From Clusia tigrina (lineage: Eukaryota; Arthropoda; Insecta; Diptera; Clusiidae), in NCBI GenBank assembly GCA_920105625.2, contig OV050030.1:88941652-89005651 (forward strand): a stretch of 64,000 nt of DNA. The letters are read 5' to 3'. Below, piece by piece: positions 31,901-41,777 of this stretch. A program made the position numbers and the translations under genes. How positions within the stretch are numbered: the first letter of the stretch is position 1; every line of letters starts with the position of its first letter. The notes below the pieces were generated by a model, which saw only the letters and a program-made list of their open reading frames with translations, was not told where the DNA came from and searched no databases.

Positions 31901-33365
31901 AGTCAGACTTTTTACAGTTTTCCAAACGTTTGAAAACACTTTCTTTTAAAACGTTAAACTTACTACCAGTATCGAGTAATGCACTTGTTTCGAAACCATT
32001 AATGTTAATTTGCTTTATCATTCGGTTTTTAAAATCATTTATAATGTTTACATTTACTTTTGCTTCGTTTGCTTTCTTATTCGGACAATTCTTAGAAATA
32101 TGGCCGAATTTATTACATGCAAAACATTTTGTTCCTTTCTCTTTGTTTTTGCACTCGGTTGCTTTGTGCCCTTTTTCGCCGCAATTAAAGCACTTATCGA
32201 CACTCTTTTTCCCATTCTCATTAGAAAATTTTATATTTATGTTTTGTTTTTTGTCATTCTTTATGTTCGCACTTTTCTCATTATTCGCGCGTAATATTTC
32301 GTAATATTTTAATTTTTCTTTAAACTCCGCTAAGTCTTTCGCACCGTACAAAATTGTTTTGTTTATGTTTAAATCATTAATACCGTCAATAACATATTGA
32401 ATTAAAGCACGATCTTCTATATTACCGCGACCCGCAATGTCTTTCATTTGAAAAAAATATTCTCTTACACCTTCTTCTTTTTGCATTTTACGTTCCACAA
32501 GTTGTTTATGCAGCACAGCACTGTTGACTGTCGTTCCAAATTCTGATAAGAGAGCTCCTTTTAAATTATTCCACGAAGATAAACTTTTCTCACTGCAAAG
32601 AAATGACTTTGCTAGCCCTCTAACTGACTTTTTTGCAAATACAAACTTTTGCAATTCGTCCCAATTCATGAGCGTAGCTGTCTCTTCGAATTCTGTCACC
32701 CATGCTTCAATAGAAATATTTGCGCTGCCGTCAAATAAGCGTATGGAGTCTTCAATGTCTCTAAAACTCATTACAAATTTTGGTGGTTGATTTACGTAGT
32801 CGCCTCTCTCGCGATTTACCTCTCTCTCTTTTTTCTGATTTGTTCGTTTGTCGCTGCGCTTGCGCTCTGATATTTTTGTTTTTGTATCTTTACCGTCGTT
32901 AGCTTCAACATTCCTGTCGTTCCATCGTACCGTCTGATCGCCGTCTTCTTCGTCTGTCTCTCGCTCTTCAGTTGCTTCGCTCTCAGTTATCTCGTCGTCA
33001 TTGCTTGCTTCGTCGTCATCGTCGTTTTCATCCTCTGTTTCTTCATTGCCGTTTTCTTCGCTCTCGAAGTTATGAAGAAATTGAAAGATGTGCGCCTTTA
33101 CGTCGTCAACTGAGTGCTTGATTCCCAGAATCGAGCATATCACCGCCAAATCAGCCGCCGTTAGATTTGAATCAATGTACGCTGCTTTCCTCTCGTATTG
33201 TTCGTCGTCAGTGTCGAAACCAAAACCGCTAAACTCTCTCAGCCTCTGCCGATTACGTCTATCGCCTTCTCTTTCAAATATGTATTTATGCAACGCCGTA
33301 ATATTCACTTTACTGGCGTAACGGATGTTTCTGCGAATTTTCTCGAATTCTTGTAAAGAACGCAT
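28926..33365 (-). CDS. gag-pol: Gypsy gag-pol polyprotein (1,479 aa)
   Basis: A single open frame. Residues 1-385: gag, with a long acidic stretch near 100-150. Two CCHC knuckles near 390-430 (CFNCGEKGHKATEC, CFACNKFGHISKNC). Aspartic protease near 460 (LLDTGSKFNVL). Reverse transcriptase about 600-850 with LPYIDDIIIPA near 778 as catalytic box. RNase H about 900-1010. Integrase about 1090-1400: zinc region with H...H and CIHCILC, then the DDE core (HVDFLG near 1182, a VSDRGSAF segment, and VNGQIERM). A chromatin-facing GPYEV tail follows. Gag and pol are fused without frameshift, so expression must rely on processing by the protease. The start ATG at 33363-33365 is the first in frame. Confidence 0.95.
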   Translation of the reverse strand: MRSLQEFEKIRRNIRYASKVNITALHKYIFEREGDRRNRQRLREFSGFGFDTDDEQYERKAAYIDSNLTAADLAVICSILGIKHSVDDVKAHIFQFLHNFESEENGNEETEDENDDDDEASNDDEITESEATEERETDEEDGDQTVRWNDRNVEANDGKDTKTKISERKRSDKRTNQKKEREVNRERGDYVNQPPKFVMSFRDIEDSIRLFDGSANISIEAWVTEFEETATLMNWDELQKFVFAKKSVRGLAKSFLCSEKSLSSWNNLKGALLSEFGTTVNSAVLHKQLVERKMQKEEGVREYFFQMKDIAGRGNIEDRALIQYVIDGINDLNINKTILYGAKDLAEFKEKLKYYEILRANNEKSANIKNDKKQNINIKFSNENGKKSVDKCFNCGEKGHKATECKNKEKGTKCFACNKFGHISKNCPNKKANEAKVNVNIINDFKNRMIKQININGFETSALLDTGSKFNVLKESVFKRLENCKKSDSNVYLIGFGNSEANKIKSVGRVLINFNIDDENFEMPFEIVPSDCLNIPVVIGCEICSQAEININPTSLTIKKLKNNDENDLQNMMKINATDDFENNFEFDETLNKNLKRKVVEIVKNYKPNKTKTTNVEMKIFLKDDNPISSRPRRLPMAERIIVEQQIDEWLRDGIIEESESEYSSPVVLVRKRDGTPRLCIDYRRINKVILKDRFPLPLIEDQLDRLQSAKLFSTIDLKNGFFHVNVASDSQRYTSFVTHNGQFQFKKVPFGLCNSPSVFQRYVNSIFRDLTRRGIALPYIDDIIIPADNEDEAIQRLEEVFLLCRDYGLEINMKKCQFLRKRVEFLGHVIEKHTISPTPAKIEAIKKFKLPENLKELESFIGLASYFRKFVQGFSTMAKPLTDLKKKDKRFEMGKEQISSFNAIKHALCNKPTLRIFNQNSETEVHTDASMHGYGAVLLQRAFDDGNLHPVYFMSKKTTEAEKKYSSYELEVLAVVEAVKKFRIYLLGLHFKLVTDCNAFTKTLTKKDLCTRVARWVLLLEEYDYTVEHRSGSQMRHVDALSRYPIMMINESNILCEIRNAQSRDDKLIAIREILRDKPNYDGYFLKGDVIHKLKDERELVVIPEEMQTNIIRQVHDKGHFAVKKTKELVSRDFYIPRLEEKIQGVISCCIHCILCNRKRGKMEGELHPICKGETPLQTYHVDFLGPLESTNKLYNHILAVVDAFTKFIWLYPTKTTSAKDLIQKLQTQSQIFGNPVSIVSDRGSAFTSEDFKNYCSEQNIKHFLITTGLPRVNGQIERMNAVIANVLAKLSLGEPTKWYKHVQAIQQLMNASFSRSTHATPFELMTGVKMRMKDDLHIKELIEAEIVKQFDDQRNKLRQQAKEHILQIQAENKKSYDRKRKPARKYKVGDLVAIKRTQLGGGLKLKPKYLGPYEVTGVKLKNSYDLSRTGNCYEGPMKTSSCAEFMKPWVQYEDDDSDDTFEANENQNGRVVGTVFP

Positions 33366-33509
33366 TTTATATATAAATTTTTTTTTTTATTAAATATATA
33401 TTTCTTTTTCTCCGTTTTGGCTCAAAAAATCCCGCACAAACTTACACACGTTTTATTTTCTTTTCGCGACGCGTATTTTATTCTTATCCCGGTTGAGCCC
33501 CCAAATTTA

Positions 33510-33705
33510 TGGTACAGCTTATTAATATATGAATGGTACAGTTTATTAATATGTGAATGGTACAGTTTATTAAAAATAAGTTCCAAGTACAAAAGAAGTC
33601 TTGTTTCACTCGCGATCCGTTTCGACTGACTCCCCAGCTCGTTGACAGCTCGTTGACCGCCCCTAAAACAGCGTTGCCACTGTTTAGGGAAAAACAGTTC
33701 CCACA
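33510..33705 (-). repeat. 5' LTR (196 bp) of the gypsy element
   Basis: Identical by eye to 28752-28947. On the minus strand it starts TGTGGGAAC and ends TGTACCA. The leader between it and the gag ATG is only about 145 bp. Confidence 0.97.
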
Positions 33706-34119
33706 CTATTATTTAAAAAAAAAGAATTTAATTAATTTAAAATAAATTATAATTTAAATAAATTTTATTAATTACTTAAACCATAAAAAATATAATAAAT
33801 TTTAAATATATAAATTCTAATTATTTTTATATCAAAGTAAATTTTTAAAACTTAATAAAAAATTATAAATAAAACTATATATTAATAATTTTTATTGAGA
33901 CAAAATTAAATTAAATTTTTTTTTTTAAATAAAAATTTTTTTATATTCAGAAATTAATTAATTTTTTTTTAAATTAATTATTATTTTATTTTAAATTAGA
34001 TAATTAGAAATTGGCAATATAACTAATCATAATTAAATATACATTTACTCAATTTTTTACAACTACTAATTTTAAAAGGTAATCAATTTATTTTTTGTTT
34101 CAATAAATTTAAAAACATA

Positions 34120-34120
<1 letters not shown>
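33706..34120. other. A+T-rich mitochondrial-like DNA, probably control region (part 2)
   Basis: Over 400 bp of very A+T-rich DNA with A and T runs and no gene, lying between the gypsy and Jockey insertions. Control-region identity is inferred from continuity with the tRNA-Ile side. Confidence 0.5.
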
Positions 34121-34150
<30 letters not shown>

Positions 34151-34270
34151 CCAAATATTTTATTGGAATCTGTTACATTCAATCACATTCAGCAATATTT
34201 AATAACTTAAGACTAATTTTTGTATTTACTGTCTTTTATGGACTACACCCAGTGGTGCAGCCATTGCCTA

Positions 34271-36955
34271 TTAGCACAGGAGATCTGTTGTGGATTTTCT
34301 CTTCAGTCGGATGAAAGTGAAGGGGTTGGAAGTGAGTTCCGATATCAGTGAATTTGGGTGGACTAGGAGTCTCAGATTCTGCGAAGTAGAGAGCTTTTTT
34401 ATTTCTTGAGCGACTGTAGGAACTTTGAGGTCACGATGGATTTGGTTGTTTGTGACATAATAGGGCGCGTTTACAATCATTCTTAGGGTCTTTGATTGGA
34501 ATCTTTGAAGTATTTCAACATTGGAAGTTGCCGCAGTGCCCCACAGCTGAATACCGTATGTCCAAACTGGTTTTAAAATTGCTGAGTACAAGAGCAATTT
34601 GCTATCGATTGAGACTTTGGAGTTTCGATTCAAGAGCCAGTGTAGATTTCTGAGCTTTATACCGAGTGATTTTCGTTTTGTAAATATATGTGTTTTCCAA
34701 GTTAATCTTCTGTCGAGGTGCATCCCAAGGTATCTAGCCTCATTACATTGGGGTATATTTATGCCGTTGAGTTTAACGGGTGGGCAGGTGTTTCGTTTGA
34801 GAGTGAATGTAACCTGGACTGATTTTGTTTCGTTCAACTTGATTTTCCATTTTTTTAGCCAGTCAGTAATTTTGTTTAGCCCACTCTGGATTTTAGAGGA
34901 AGCTAAGTGTGGGAGAGTGTCAACAGCTAAGACAGCAGTGTCATCTGCAAAGGTACCTATGGTGACTCCTTCAGCTGATGGTAAGTCGTACGTGTGAAGT
35001 AGATAAAGTATTGGGCCCATGACACTTCCTTGGGGTACGCCTGCTGAGCTTTCATGGAGCTCAGATTGTTCCTCACCTTGCTTTACGAAAAAATATCTAT
35101 TTGTAAGATAGGACTTGATTAACACATAGTAGTTAATGGGGAGTGTAGTTTTTATTTTGTAAAGCAAGCCATCGTGCCAAACGCGATCAAATGCTTGCGA
35201 GATGTCAAGAAACGCTGCTGTACAATATTGTTTATGTTCGAATGCATTGTGTATATACTCAACAATCCTATGAACATGTTCGATTGTGCTGTGTTTTTTC
35301 CTGAATCCAAATTGATGATTTGGAATTAGCTTTCGCTCTTCTATAATTGGGAGTAGTCTTTTCAGGAAAAGGGTTTCCATGAGTTTAGAAGCAATCGGTA
35401 ACAAGCTAATTGGGCGATACGACTCAACTTTATCAGCGCTTTTTCCGGGTTTGAGAATCATTTTTAATTGTGACACTTTCCATTGGGGAGGTATAAAGCC
35501 AGATGTTAGTACCGCGTTAAATAAGTAGGTAAGATATGTCACTCCTTCTTTTGGAAGTTGTTTTACTATTTTTCCAGTGATAAGGTCGTACCCAGGGGCT
35601 TTCTTAATATTTAGCTTATCAATAGCTGCTTTCACTTCAGATTTGGAAAATTTACGTATGGGTAGGTCCATCTGATGGGTATTACTCAGAACACTTTTCA
35701 CTTCTTCTGTTACACATGCTGGGGACTCGATTTCCTGTGGGGTAAATACTTTTTTTAAGTGTCGGGCAAATGTGACTGCTCTTTCAAGGTCACTTTTAGC
35801 CCATTCGTTATCTTCCATTCGTAAAGCGGATTGGAACATTGTGGGTCTCTTTAGATTCCTAGTTGCTTTCCAGAGAGAGTATTCTGTAGCAGCTGTTGCA
35901 TCGAGATTACTGAGGTAATGATGGAGTTGGGTGTTTCGTTCGTTATTAAGGATCTCTTTAAGTTCTTTTGTAAGCGCATTTAATTTTTTCTTGTCCTCAG
36001 GATGTCTAGTTTGTTGCCACTTTTTTCTTGCATATCGCTTTTCTCTCAGTTTTTCTTTTATAGGTTTGGAGATGTTCGTTGATTTTCGCTCATTTAGTGT
36101 GGGGGTGGAGTCCCACGCAGCTTGTTGCAGGCAGTTGTTGAAGTGTTCAACAGCCGCAATGATATCTTCTTCAGATTTCAGTGATAGTTTTAAATCAATT
36201 GTGGAAGATACCATATATCGGAAGCGATTCCAATCAGTTTTGTGATTATGTAAGCTACATTGACTGGGAAGAAGGGCAAGATTGTTGTTAAGCTCGACGA
36301 GAACTGGAGAGTGGTCAGAAGACAGCTCAAAACATGGGCTACATTTAAGATCACTAAGCATGATACCTTTCGTCACACAGAAGTCAATCAAGTCGGGAAT
36401 TTTTCTTACATCTGTTGGCCAGTATGTTGGTGTACCTGAAGAGACAGGGAGTAAATTTAATTTTCCAATGGCCGCATAAAGCTGTCGACCTTTTGGTGTA
36501 GTGAGACGGGAACCCCAGTATGTGTGCTTTGCGTTATAGTCTCCTCCAGCTAGGAATCTATTGCCAAGGGTCTTAAAGAATTTCTCATACTCCTCCATTT
36601 TTATTGTGTGTTTAGGTGGGCTGTAGACAGCGGAAATTGTAATTGGCCCTTTCCAGTCATCAACAATTATATTCGTGGCTTGTATAGCTTCTGTGCGATA
36701 AGATGTGCTCTCACAGTGTTTTATGTTATTGCGTATTAATATTGCTGAACCTGCATGAGCCTTATTATCTGGGTGCAGGGTGTGATAAAACTTAAAGTTC
36801 GGAATCTGAAAATGGCTTTTGTTGGTGAAATGGGTTTCAGATATTAGGAGTATATCTATTTCGTATGTTTTAAGGAATTTTTTAATTTCTAATAAATGTT
36901 TTGACAGCCCATTAGCGTTCCATAGAATGATTTTTATGGGATTGAGGATGAGCAA
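34271..36955 (-). CDS. Jockey ORF2: endonuclease and reverse transcriptase (894 aa)
   Basis: An intact frame. Endonuclease at residues 1-225 with WNANGLS near 13, SETHF near 39, GGDYNAKHTYWGS near 130 and SDHSPV near 210. Reverse transcriptase about 430-740 with KAPGYDLITGK, YRPISLLPIASKLMET, FLDISQAFDRVWHDGL, AGVPQGSVMGPILYL and the catalytic TFADDTAVLAV near 667. The C-terminal part (YLGMHLDRRLTWKTHI and on) is the thumb/C-domain of Jockey proteins. It nicks the target and copies the RNA in place. Length is normal for the clade. The start overlaps ORF1, suggesting coupled translation. Confidence 0.95.
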   Translation of the reverse strand: MLILNPIKIILWNANGLSKHLLEIKKFLKTYEIDILLISETHFTNKSHFQIPNFKFYHTLHPDNKAHAGSAILIRNNIKHCESTSYRTEAIQATNIIVDDWKGPITISAVYSPPKHTIKMEEYEKFFKTLGNRFLAGGDYNAKHTYWGSRLTTPKGRQLYAAIGKLNLLPVSSGTPTYWPTDVRKIPDLIDFCVTKGIMLSDLKCSPCFELSSDHSPVLVELNNNLALLPSQCSLHNHKTDWNRFRYMVSSTIDLKLSLKSEEDIIAAVEHFNNCLQQAAWDSTPTLNERKSTNISKPIKEKLREKRYARKKWQQTRHPEDKKKLNALTKELKEILNNERNTQLHHYLSNLDATAATEYSLWKATRNLKRPTMFQSALRMEDNEWAKSDLERAVTFARHLKKVFTPQEIESPACVTEEVKSVLSNTHQMDLPIRKFSKSEVKAAIDKLNIKKAPGYDLITGKIVKQLPKEGVTYLTYLFNAVLTSGFIPPQWKVSQLKMILKPGKSADKVESYRPISLLPIASKLMETLFLKRLLPIIEERKLIPNHQFGFRKKHSTIEHVHRIVEYIHNAFEHKQYCTAAFLDISQAFDRVWHDGLLYKIKTTLPINYYVLIKSYLTNRYFFVKQGEEQSELHESSAGVPQGSVMGPILYLLHTYDLPSAEGVTIGTFADDTAVLAVDTLPHLASSKIQSGLNKITDWLKKWKIKLNETKSVQVTFTLKRNTCPPVKLNGINIPQCNEARYLGMHLDRRLTWKTHIFTKRKSLGIKLRNLHWLLNRNSKVSIDSKLLLYSAILKPVWTYGIQLWGTAATSNVEILQRFQSKTLRMIVNAPYYVTNNQIHRDLKVPTVAQEIKKLSTSQNLRLLVHPNSLISELTSNPFTFIRLKRKSTTDLLC

Positions 36956-38469
36956 TTCTTAGTCGTGAGGGTCACTAATAAGTTCATCATTGTTGTGATT
37001 TGTTGCATGACTTGCCGGAGTAGCATTATCATTTCTCGCATTTCGTTCGGGGCTTGGGTTTCTGCAGGAACAGTATTAATTGGTAGGGCCGTTGTGTTTT
37101 CATTAGTTGCTTGTGTTGAGTGTTTCAGTGCCTGAGCGTATGAAAGTACATTTTGAGTTTGTTTTGATGTACTGGGATTTACCAGAACTTCCTGTTGTTG
37201 AGTAGGATTCATGGGTAAATTGTCGTTTTTCCTTAATTGTGGGTATTTCATTTTCTGAAGATTTTTATAGACTACACAACCTTTGTAATTTGCTGGGTGA
37301 TTACCTTCACACAAGGCGCATTTGACTTCATCTGATCTGCTTTTACGTACACAATCTGAAGACGTGTGGCTTCCGGCGCATTTAATGCACATTGGTTTCC
37401 TGCGACAGTACGTTTTTGTATGCCCATACTGCTGACAGTTAGCGCATTGGGGAATATCGCGAGTCGGTCGGGGGGGCTCAAAAACAATTTTTGTATGAAG
37501 CAGGTATTTGACTTCATAAATTTCTTTATTGTTTGAGTTTGTGTGAAGTTCAATGATAAACATTGGCAGAGGCTTTTTTGTGTTTCTTCGCTTTATGTTC
37601 CAAATATTCGTGACAGAGTGACCGAGGTTTTGCAGGGCTTGGGTTATTTCATCTGTGCCTATAGATGGGTGCATATTTTTCAGTACTACTTTGAAGCCTC
37701 TTTCTTGTTTTGGCTTATAGGTGAAAAATTCGGTGTTTTTTAGCTCAAGCTGGTTGACTATTGTCTTGTAGGCTTCTGGAGAAAATGCCTGGATTTTAAC
37801 TTGCTCATTGTTTATGAGCTTTAATTCGTATGAATTTGGAGCAGCTTCAGACAATAGTTTCATTAGAGGAGCTATATTGGTAACTCTGTCAACAAATATT
37901 GGTGGGGGCTTAGACACTTTTTCTTTATGTTCTGTGCTTTTTTGGTCACATTCTTCAACTTCTTCTAGGGACGAAAATCGATTTTCGGTTCCTTTCGGAT
38001 CTCCTAGCCAGTATTTTTCAAGTTTAGCTTGTTTTTGAGTGGTATTTGTCTTACCTGGACTCTCTCTCTGCCTTTTCTTGTTTAGAACCGTTTTCCAGTC
38101 CTCGTCGTGGGAGGGTACACTTACTGTGACTTGGGGAGAGGCAACTGGTTGCTGTTGTTTGTATAGCAGCTGAAGCTGGCGTTGAAGCTGATCAATTTGT
38201 TGTTGGACAGTTTGTTGAGAGCTGTTTTTATTTGGAAAAGTCGAGCTTGATTGTGGCGAGGGGCATTGAGGACTCCAGGAATTTTGGAGCGGATTCTGAA
38301 GAAGGGGTTTCTTTTGTGTTTGCAGTTGTTGATGCTGCTGTTGTTGTTCCTGATGTTGTTTTTCTCGGTGTTGCTGTTGTTGTTGTTGTTGTTGCTTCTG
38401 CTGCTGCTGCTGCTGCTGCTGTTGTTGTTGTTGTTGTTGTTGTCTAGGTGGGATACGGTCTACACCCAT
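36934..38469 (-). CDS. Jockey ORF1: Gag-like RNA-binding protein with polyglutamine (511 aa)
   Basis: An intact frame. Residues 9-60 are mostly glutamine, encoded by mixed CAA and CAG codons. A central domain at about 260-330 (PRE/C2HC-associated type, FKVVLKNMHPSIGTDEI) precedes three zinc knuckles near 345-420: CANCQQYGHTKTYC, CIKCAGSHTSSDC and CALCEGNHPANYKGC. The C-terminal 40 residues are hydrophobic (MREMIMLLRQVMQQ). It packages LINE RNA. The polyQ tract is the odd part; polyQ or polyQ-like tracts are known in some insect Gag proteins but its length may vary between copies. Confidence 0.92.
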   Translation of the reverse strand: MGVDRIPPRQQQQQQQQQQQQQQQKQQQQQQQQHREKQHQEQQQQHQQLQTQKKPLLQNPLQNSWSPQCPSPQSSSTFPNKNSSQQTVQQQIDQLQRQLQLLYKQQQPVASPQVTVSVPSHDEDWKTVLNKKRQRESPGKTNTTQKQAKLEKYWLGDPKGTENRFSSLEEVEECDQKSTEHKEKVSKPPPIFVDRVTNIAPLMKLLSEAAPNSYELKLINNEQVKIQAFSPEAYKTIVNQLELKNTEFFTYKPKQERGFKVVLKNMHPSIGTDEITQALQNLGHSVTNIWNIKRRNTKKPLPMFIIELHTNSNNKEIYEVKYLLHTKIVFEPPRPTRDIPQCANCQQYGHTKTYCRRKPMCIKCAGSHTSSDCVRKSRSDEVKCALCEGNHPANYKGCVVYKNLQKMKYPQLRKNDNLPMNPTQQQEVLVNPSTSKQTQNVLSYAQALKHSTQATNENTTALPINTVPAETQAPNEMREMIMLLRQVMQQITTMMNLLVTLTTKNCSSSIP

Positions 38470-38899
38470 TTTTTTCTTTATTATTTATTTTTGTTTAAAA
38501 TTAACTTTGGCAACTCTACACTACATACTTGCTAAGCCGCTTTTAATTTAACGTATTTGTGTACATACATAACCGTATAATAGCAGTGCTATTTTGCGGT
38601 TGTCTCACTTTGTGATTATTTGTTGTTTCTCACTTTATAATTTTGTTGTTTTTATTTTTGTATATTTTGTTTTTGTTTTTACACTTTATTTAAAAATTAA
38701 AGAATTTTAAGTTAGTTGTTTTCAGAATCACTGCACTCGGCACTCTTCCGACGCAGAAAATTTTGCACTTTCACGCTTGTGCGAAATTTTTATTATTTTC
38801 TCATTAAATACCTCGATTTTTGTTAAATTTTATTATCACTATCGGATTAGTTTTTCACTTTGTAAGAGTTGCCAACTTTCATACAACACAAAAACATAT

Positions 38900-39497
<598 letters not shown>

Positions 39498-39561
39498 AGT
39501 GAATTGCCTGACTAATGGATTACTTTGATAGAATAAATTAAGTAATTTAATTACATTCATT
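39498..39561 (+). tRNA. trnI: NUMT: mitochondrial tRNA-Ile (GAT)
   Basis: GTGAATTGCCTGA start with a GAT anticodon in TTTGATAGAA near 39527; conventional first gene after the control region in insects. Confidence 0.85.
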
Positions 39562-39610
39562 ATATTTAGAATTAAACTATTTCTAAAAGATTCAAAAACT
39601 TTTGTGCGTC
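39561..39610 (-). tRNA. trnQ: NUMT: mitochondrial tRNA-Gln (TTG), truncated
   Basis: Minus-strand sequence with TTG anticodon in TTTTTGAATC near 39590. It follows tRNA-Ile in opposite orientation as in mtDNA. It is cut at about 39610 by the BEL element, and tRNA-Met and ND2 are missing. Confidence 0.75.
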
Positions 39611-41163
39611 ATACACTAAATTGCGATTGAATCTCCAGTAGCCTCCGGCGCCGAAAGCCTCCTCGCTGACATCCACAAATATGTGCAATTCTACGTCGTA
39701 TCGAAGGTGTGAGGTGGGATAACATCGCGAGATGCGCAAATCCTCAACGTGGGCCGATTGTTGGAGGCACGACTTCCACAAGCATGCAATGTCCTCAGAG
39801 AGCTGTTCATCCCACTCAACTCCCCGACGCCAGACCACGCGAATTATCAGTTTGGCGGTAACTGGTGGCGGTCAATTGGCTCAAGAATCCCAATGGATCG
39901 AAAAGCGATATTATAATACTCAGCAGCTCTCTCTTGGTGGGGTATCTCATACCAGCAATCACATCCGCATTTACCTGATGAAATGCAGGGTGGAATTCGA
40001 AGGCGTCGCTCTGCGGGCTCTAATGCATGCCAAGGATCTTTTCCGTTGAGAGACTCTTGCTCCGCTCGTTCGCCAGCCTTCAATGCATCGAAAACATCTG
40101 GCGAATTCGACATGAAGCCACGCAGTTGGAAACCCGCGTCTCCATGGATATCCCGAACTTGCTCTGCAATGTGTATTGCCTCGGCTACGGATGTGAACCT
40201 ATCCACGAAATCGTCGACATAATGATACCGCAATATTGCCTCCACAGCGCGGCGATTGTAGTTACAATTAGCCAAAGCATTCGTATTTTTCACATACTGT
40301 GCCGAACAAGGCGAGCATGCAGAGCCAAACGTCATACGCAGCATCTCATATACATCAGGCTCGCGTGTGGCATCTCCGTCGCGCCACAGAAATCTCTGCG
40401 CGTGCCTGTCCACGGGCCGAACCAGCACCTGATAGAACATTTCCTTAATGTCACCACAAACCGCAATCGCCCTCTCGCGAAAGTTGAAGAACACCGTTGT
40501 CATCAGTTGGTAGTCCTGCGGGCCCTTCAGCAACTGGGAATTGAGGCTGACTCCATTAGACTCAGCCGCGGCATCAAATACGAGGCGAAGTTTGTGAGGC
40601 TTATTTGGAATGGTGACGGCGAAGTGTGACAAGTTCCAGGTTTTATCTGCAACGACGGACGCTTCGCGATGATTAAGTTTCCGCGCATAACCCTTGTGGA
40701 CGTAGCTTTGAATTATATCGCTGTAGGCCGCGGCGAAGTTCTGATCTTTTTTCATTTTCCGCTCAATTCCGGTTAATCTTTCATGGCCATCGGGCGTTTT
40801 TCTGGCAATCGCACATCATCATGTTTCCACAAGAGCCCGGTCTGGAATCTACCACCTACACGCGATGTGGTTTCCGCCAGCAATGTCTTTGCACGAGAAT
40901 CCGCCGCTCCCTCCACCGGTGGTGCCGCTCTGACACCAAAGTTTTCAACCCTTAAAATAGCCAGCCACCATTTCGTGCAACACCTGATCGTTTGTTGTAT
41001 TAATAGTGAAGCACGCTGCTGAATCCATCATTTGTTTTGTCGGTCCATACACTACCCAACCTAGCTTGGTGTAAGCAGCGTAGGGTCCGTTTCGGCTACA
41101 TATTACTTCTTTAGACAACCGCAGATGGCAGTGGTCCAAACCAATATGTGTCCTTGGCTTCAT
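39611..41163 (-). pseudogene. pol: BEL/Pao pol: reverse transcriptase and RNase H remnants
   Basis: Frames 40945-41163 (GLDHCHL...AYTKLGWVVYGP, the pre-RT region), 39847-40755 (reverse transcriptase with LVFDAAAESNGVSLN, GDIKEMFYQV and the catalytic YHYVDDFVD near 40215) and 39572-39838 (RNase H-side HIFVDVSEEAFGAGGY). These are typical BEL/Pao blocks. Frameshifts near 40940 and 39840 break the protein, and stops separate the pieces. Confidence 0.85.
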
Positions 41164-41315
41164 ATTGGAGAACGACGGAGACCTCAGTGCTCACATCTCC
41201 CTGTCAGATCACTCTTGTTCACAGTTTGTACTGGCAATTTTATATTTCGCTTCTCCACGCCGGCACCACTAATTTCGATGCTGACCACAGTTGCAACTTC
41301 AGAAGAGGTATTGTC

Positions 41316-41777
41316 TCAGAACCATGTGACATTCAAATTACGCTTTTCGCCACAAAGACCCAATTTGGCAACCAAAACGGAATCAATCATGGAAACCAAA
41401 GAGCCCTCGTCAAAGAGTGCATAGGTGTTAAAACTCCTAGAAGGCGTGTATATCGTCACAGGCAAAATCCGGACAAGTTTCCTTGGCAGCTTAGCGTTTC
41501 CTTGACAGCTTGAAGTTCTTTCGTCTGTGTTTGTGATCTCCTGCTGACAATCTCGCCTAGCGGCGGAATCAGTGAAGTCATTATGGAGCAAAAAATGATG
41601 ATTTCGCTGGCAACCATTCTCCAAGCATTTTTTATTAAGGCGACAGGTTCGCGTAGCATGTCCAACATTAAGACATGTGAAACATAGGAGATGACGCTTG
41701 GCACACTCCCATCTTTCCGTCACGGCACACTCTGCAAACTTCGCGCAATTAATAATTTTGTGCGCACCCTGACACAT
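41316..41777 (-). pseudogene. BEL/Pao zinc-finger and protease region
   Basis: One open frame with Cys/His motifs in the BEL pattern (CFTCLNVGHATRTC, then CLENGCQRNHHFLLH) followed by an aspartic-type protease segment (TYALFDEGSLVSMID), where DEG replaces the usual DTG/DSG-type box, as is common in BEL/A17 peptidases. It is frameshifted relative to gag upstream. Confidence 0.8.

Larger units (their letters stand above)
28752..33705 (-). mobile_element. Complete Ty3/gypsy retrotransposon with identical LTRs
   Basis: A 4,954-bp minus-strand element with two 196-bp LTRs that read identical by eye, one gag-pol frame of 1,479 codons and a target duplication. No env. The identity of LTRs and the open frame point to a very recent insertion, possibly still able to move. 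A primer-binding-like sequence (TGGGGGCTCAACCGGGA, minus strand, about 33486-33502) lies a few bases inside the 5' LTR; the tRNA it matches is not determined. Confidence 0.95.
28746..33711. repeat. Target-site duplication CTATTA of the gypsy element
   Basis: CTATTA at 28746-28751 and at 33706-33711 flank the two LTRs. Gypsy insertions make 4-6 bp duplications. It proves a single insertion event in A+T-rich NUMT DNA. Confidence 0.8.
34121..38889 (-). mobile_element. Full-length Jockey-clade LINE
   Basis: A 4.8-kb minus-strand LINE: 5' leader (38470-38889), ORF1 (36934-38469), ORF2 (34271-36955, overlapping by 22 bp), 3' untranslated region and a poly(A) tail seen as T25-like run at 34121-34145. 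The 10-bp duplication and two open frames mark a recent, complete insertion that may be active. Confidence 0.95.
34111..38899. repeat. 10-bp target-site duplication of the Jockey element
   Basis: AAAAACATAT at 34111-34120 and at 38890-38899 flank the LINE, one copy touching the poly(T) end and the other the 5' end. Confidence 0.88.

Noticed and set aside
31714..32304. Plus-strand Phe-rich open frame of 196 codons
   Set aside because: Antisense shadow of the gypsy gag-pol frame.
38232..38535. Plus-strand Leu/Val/Ala-rich frames that look like membrane proteins
   Set aside because: They are antisense readings of the polyglutamine codons of the Jockey ORF1.
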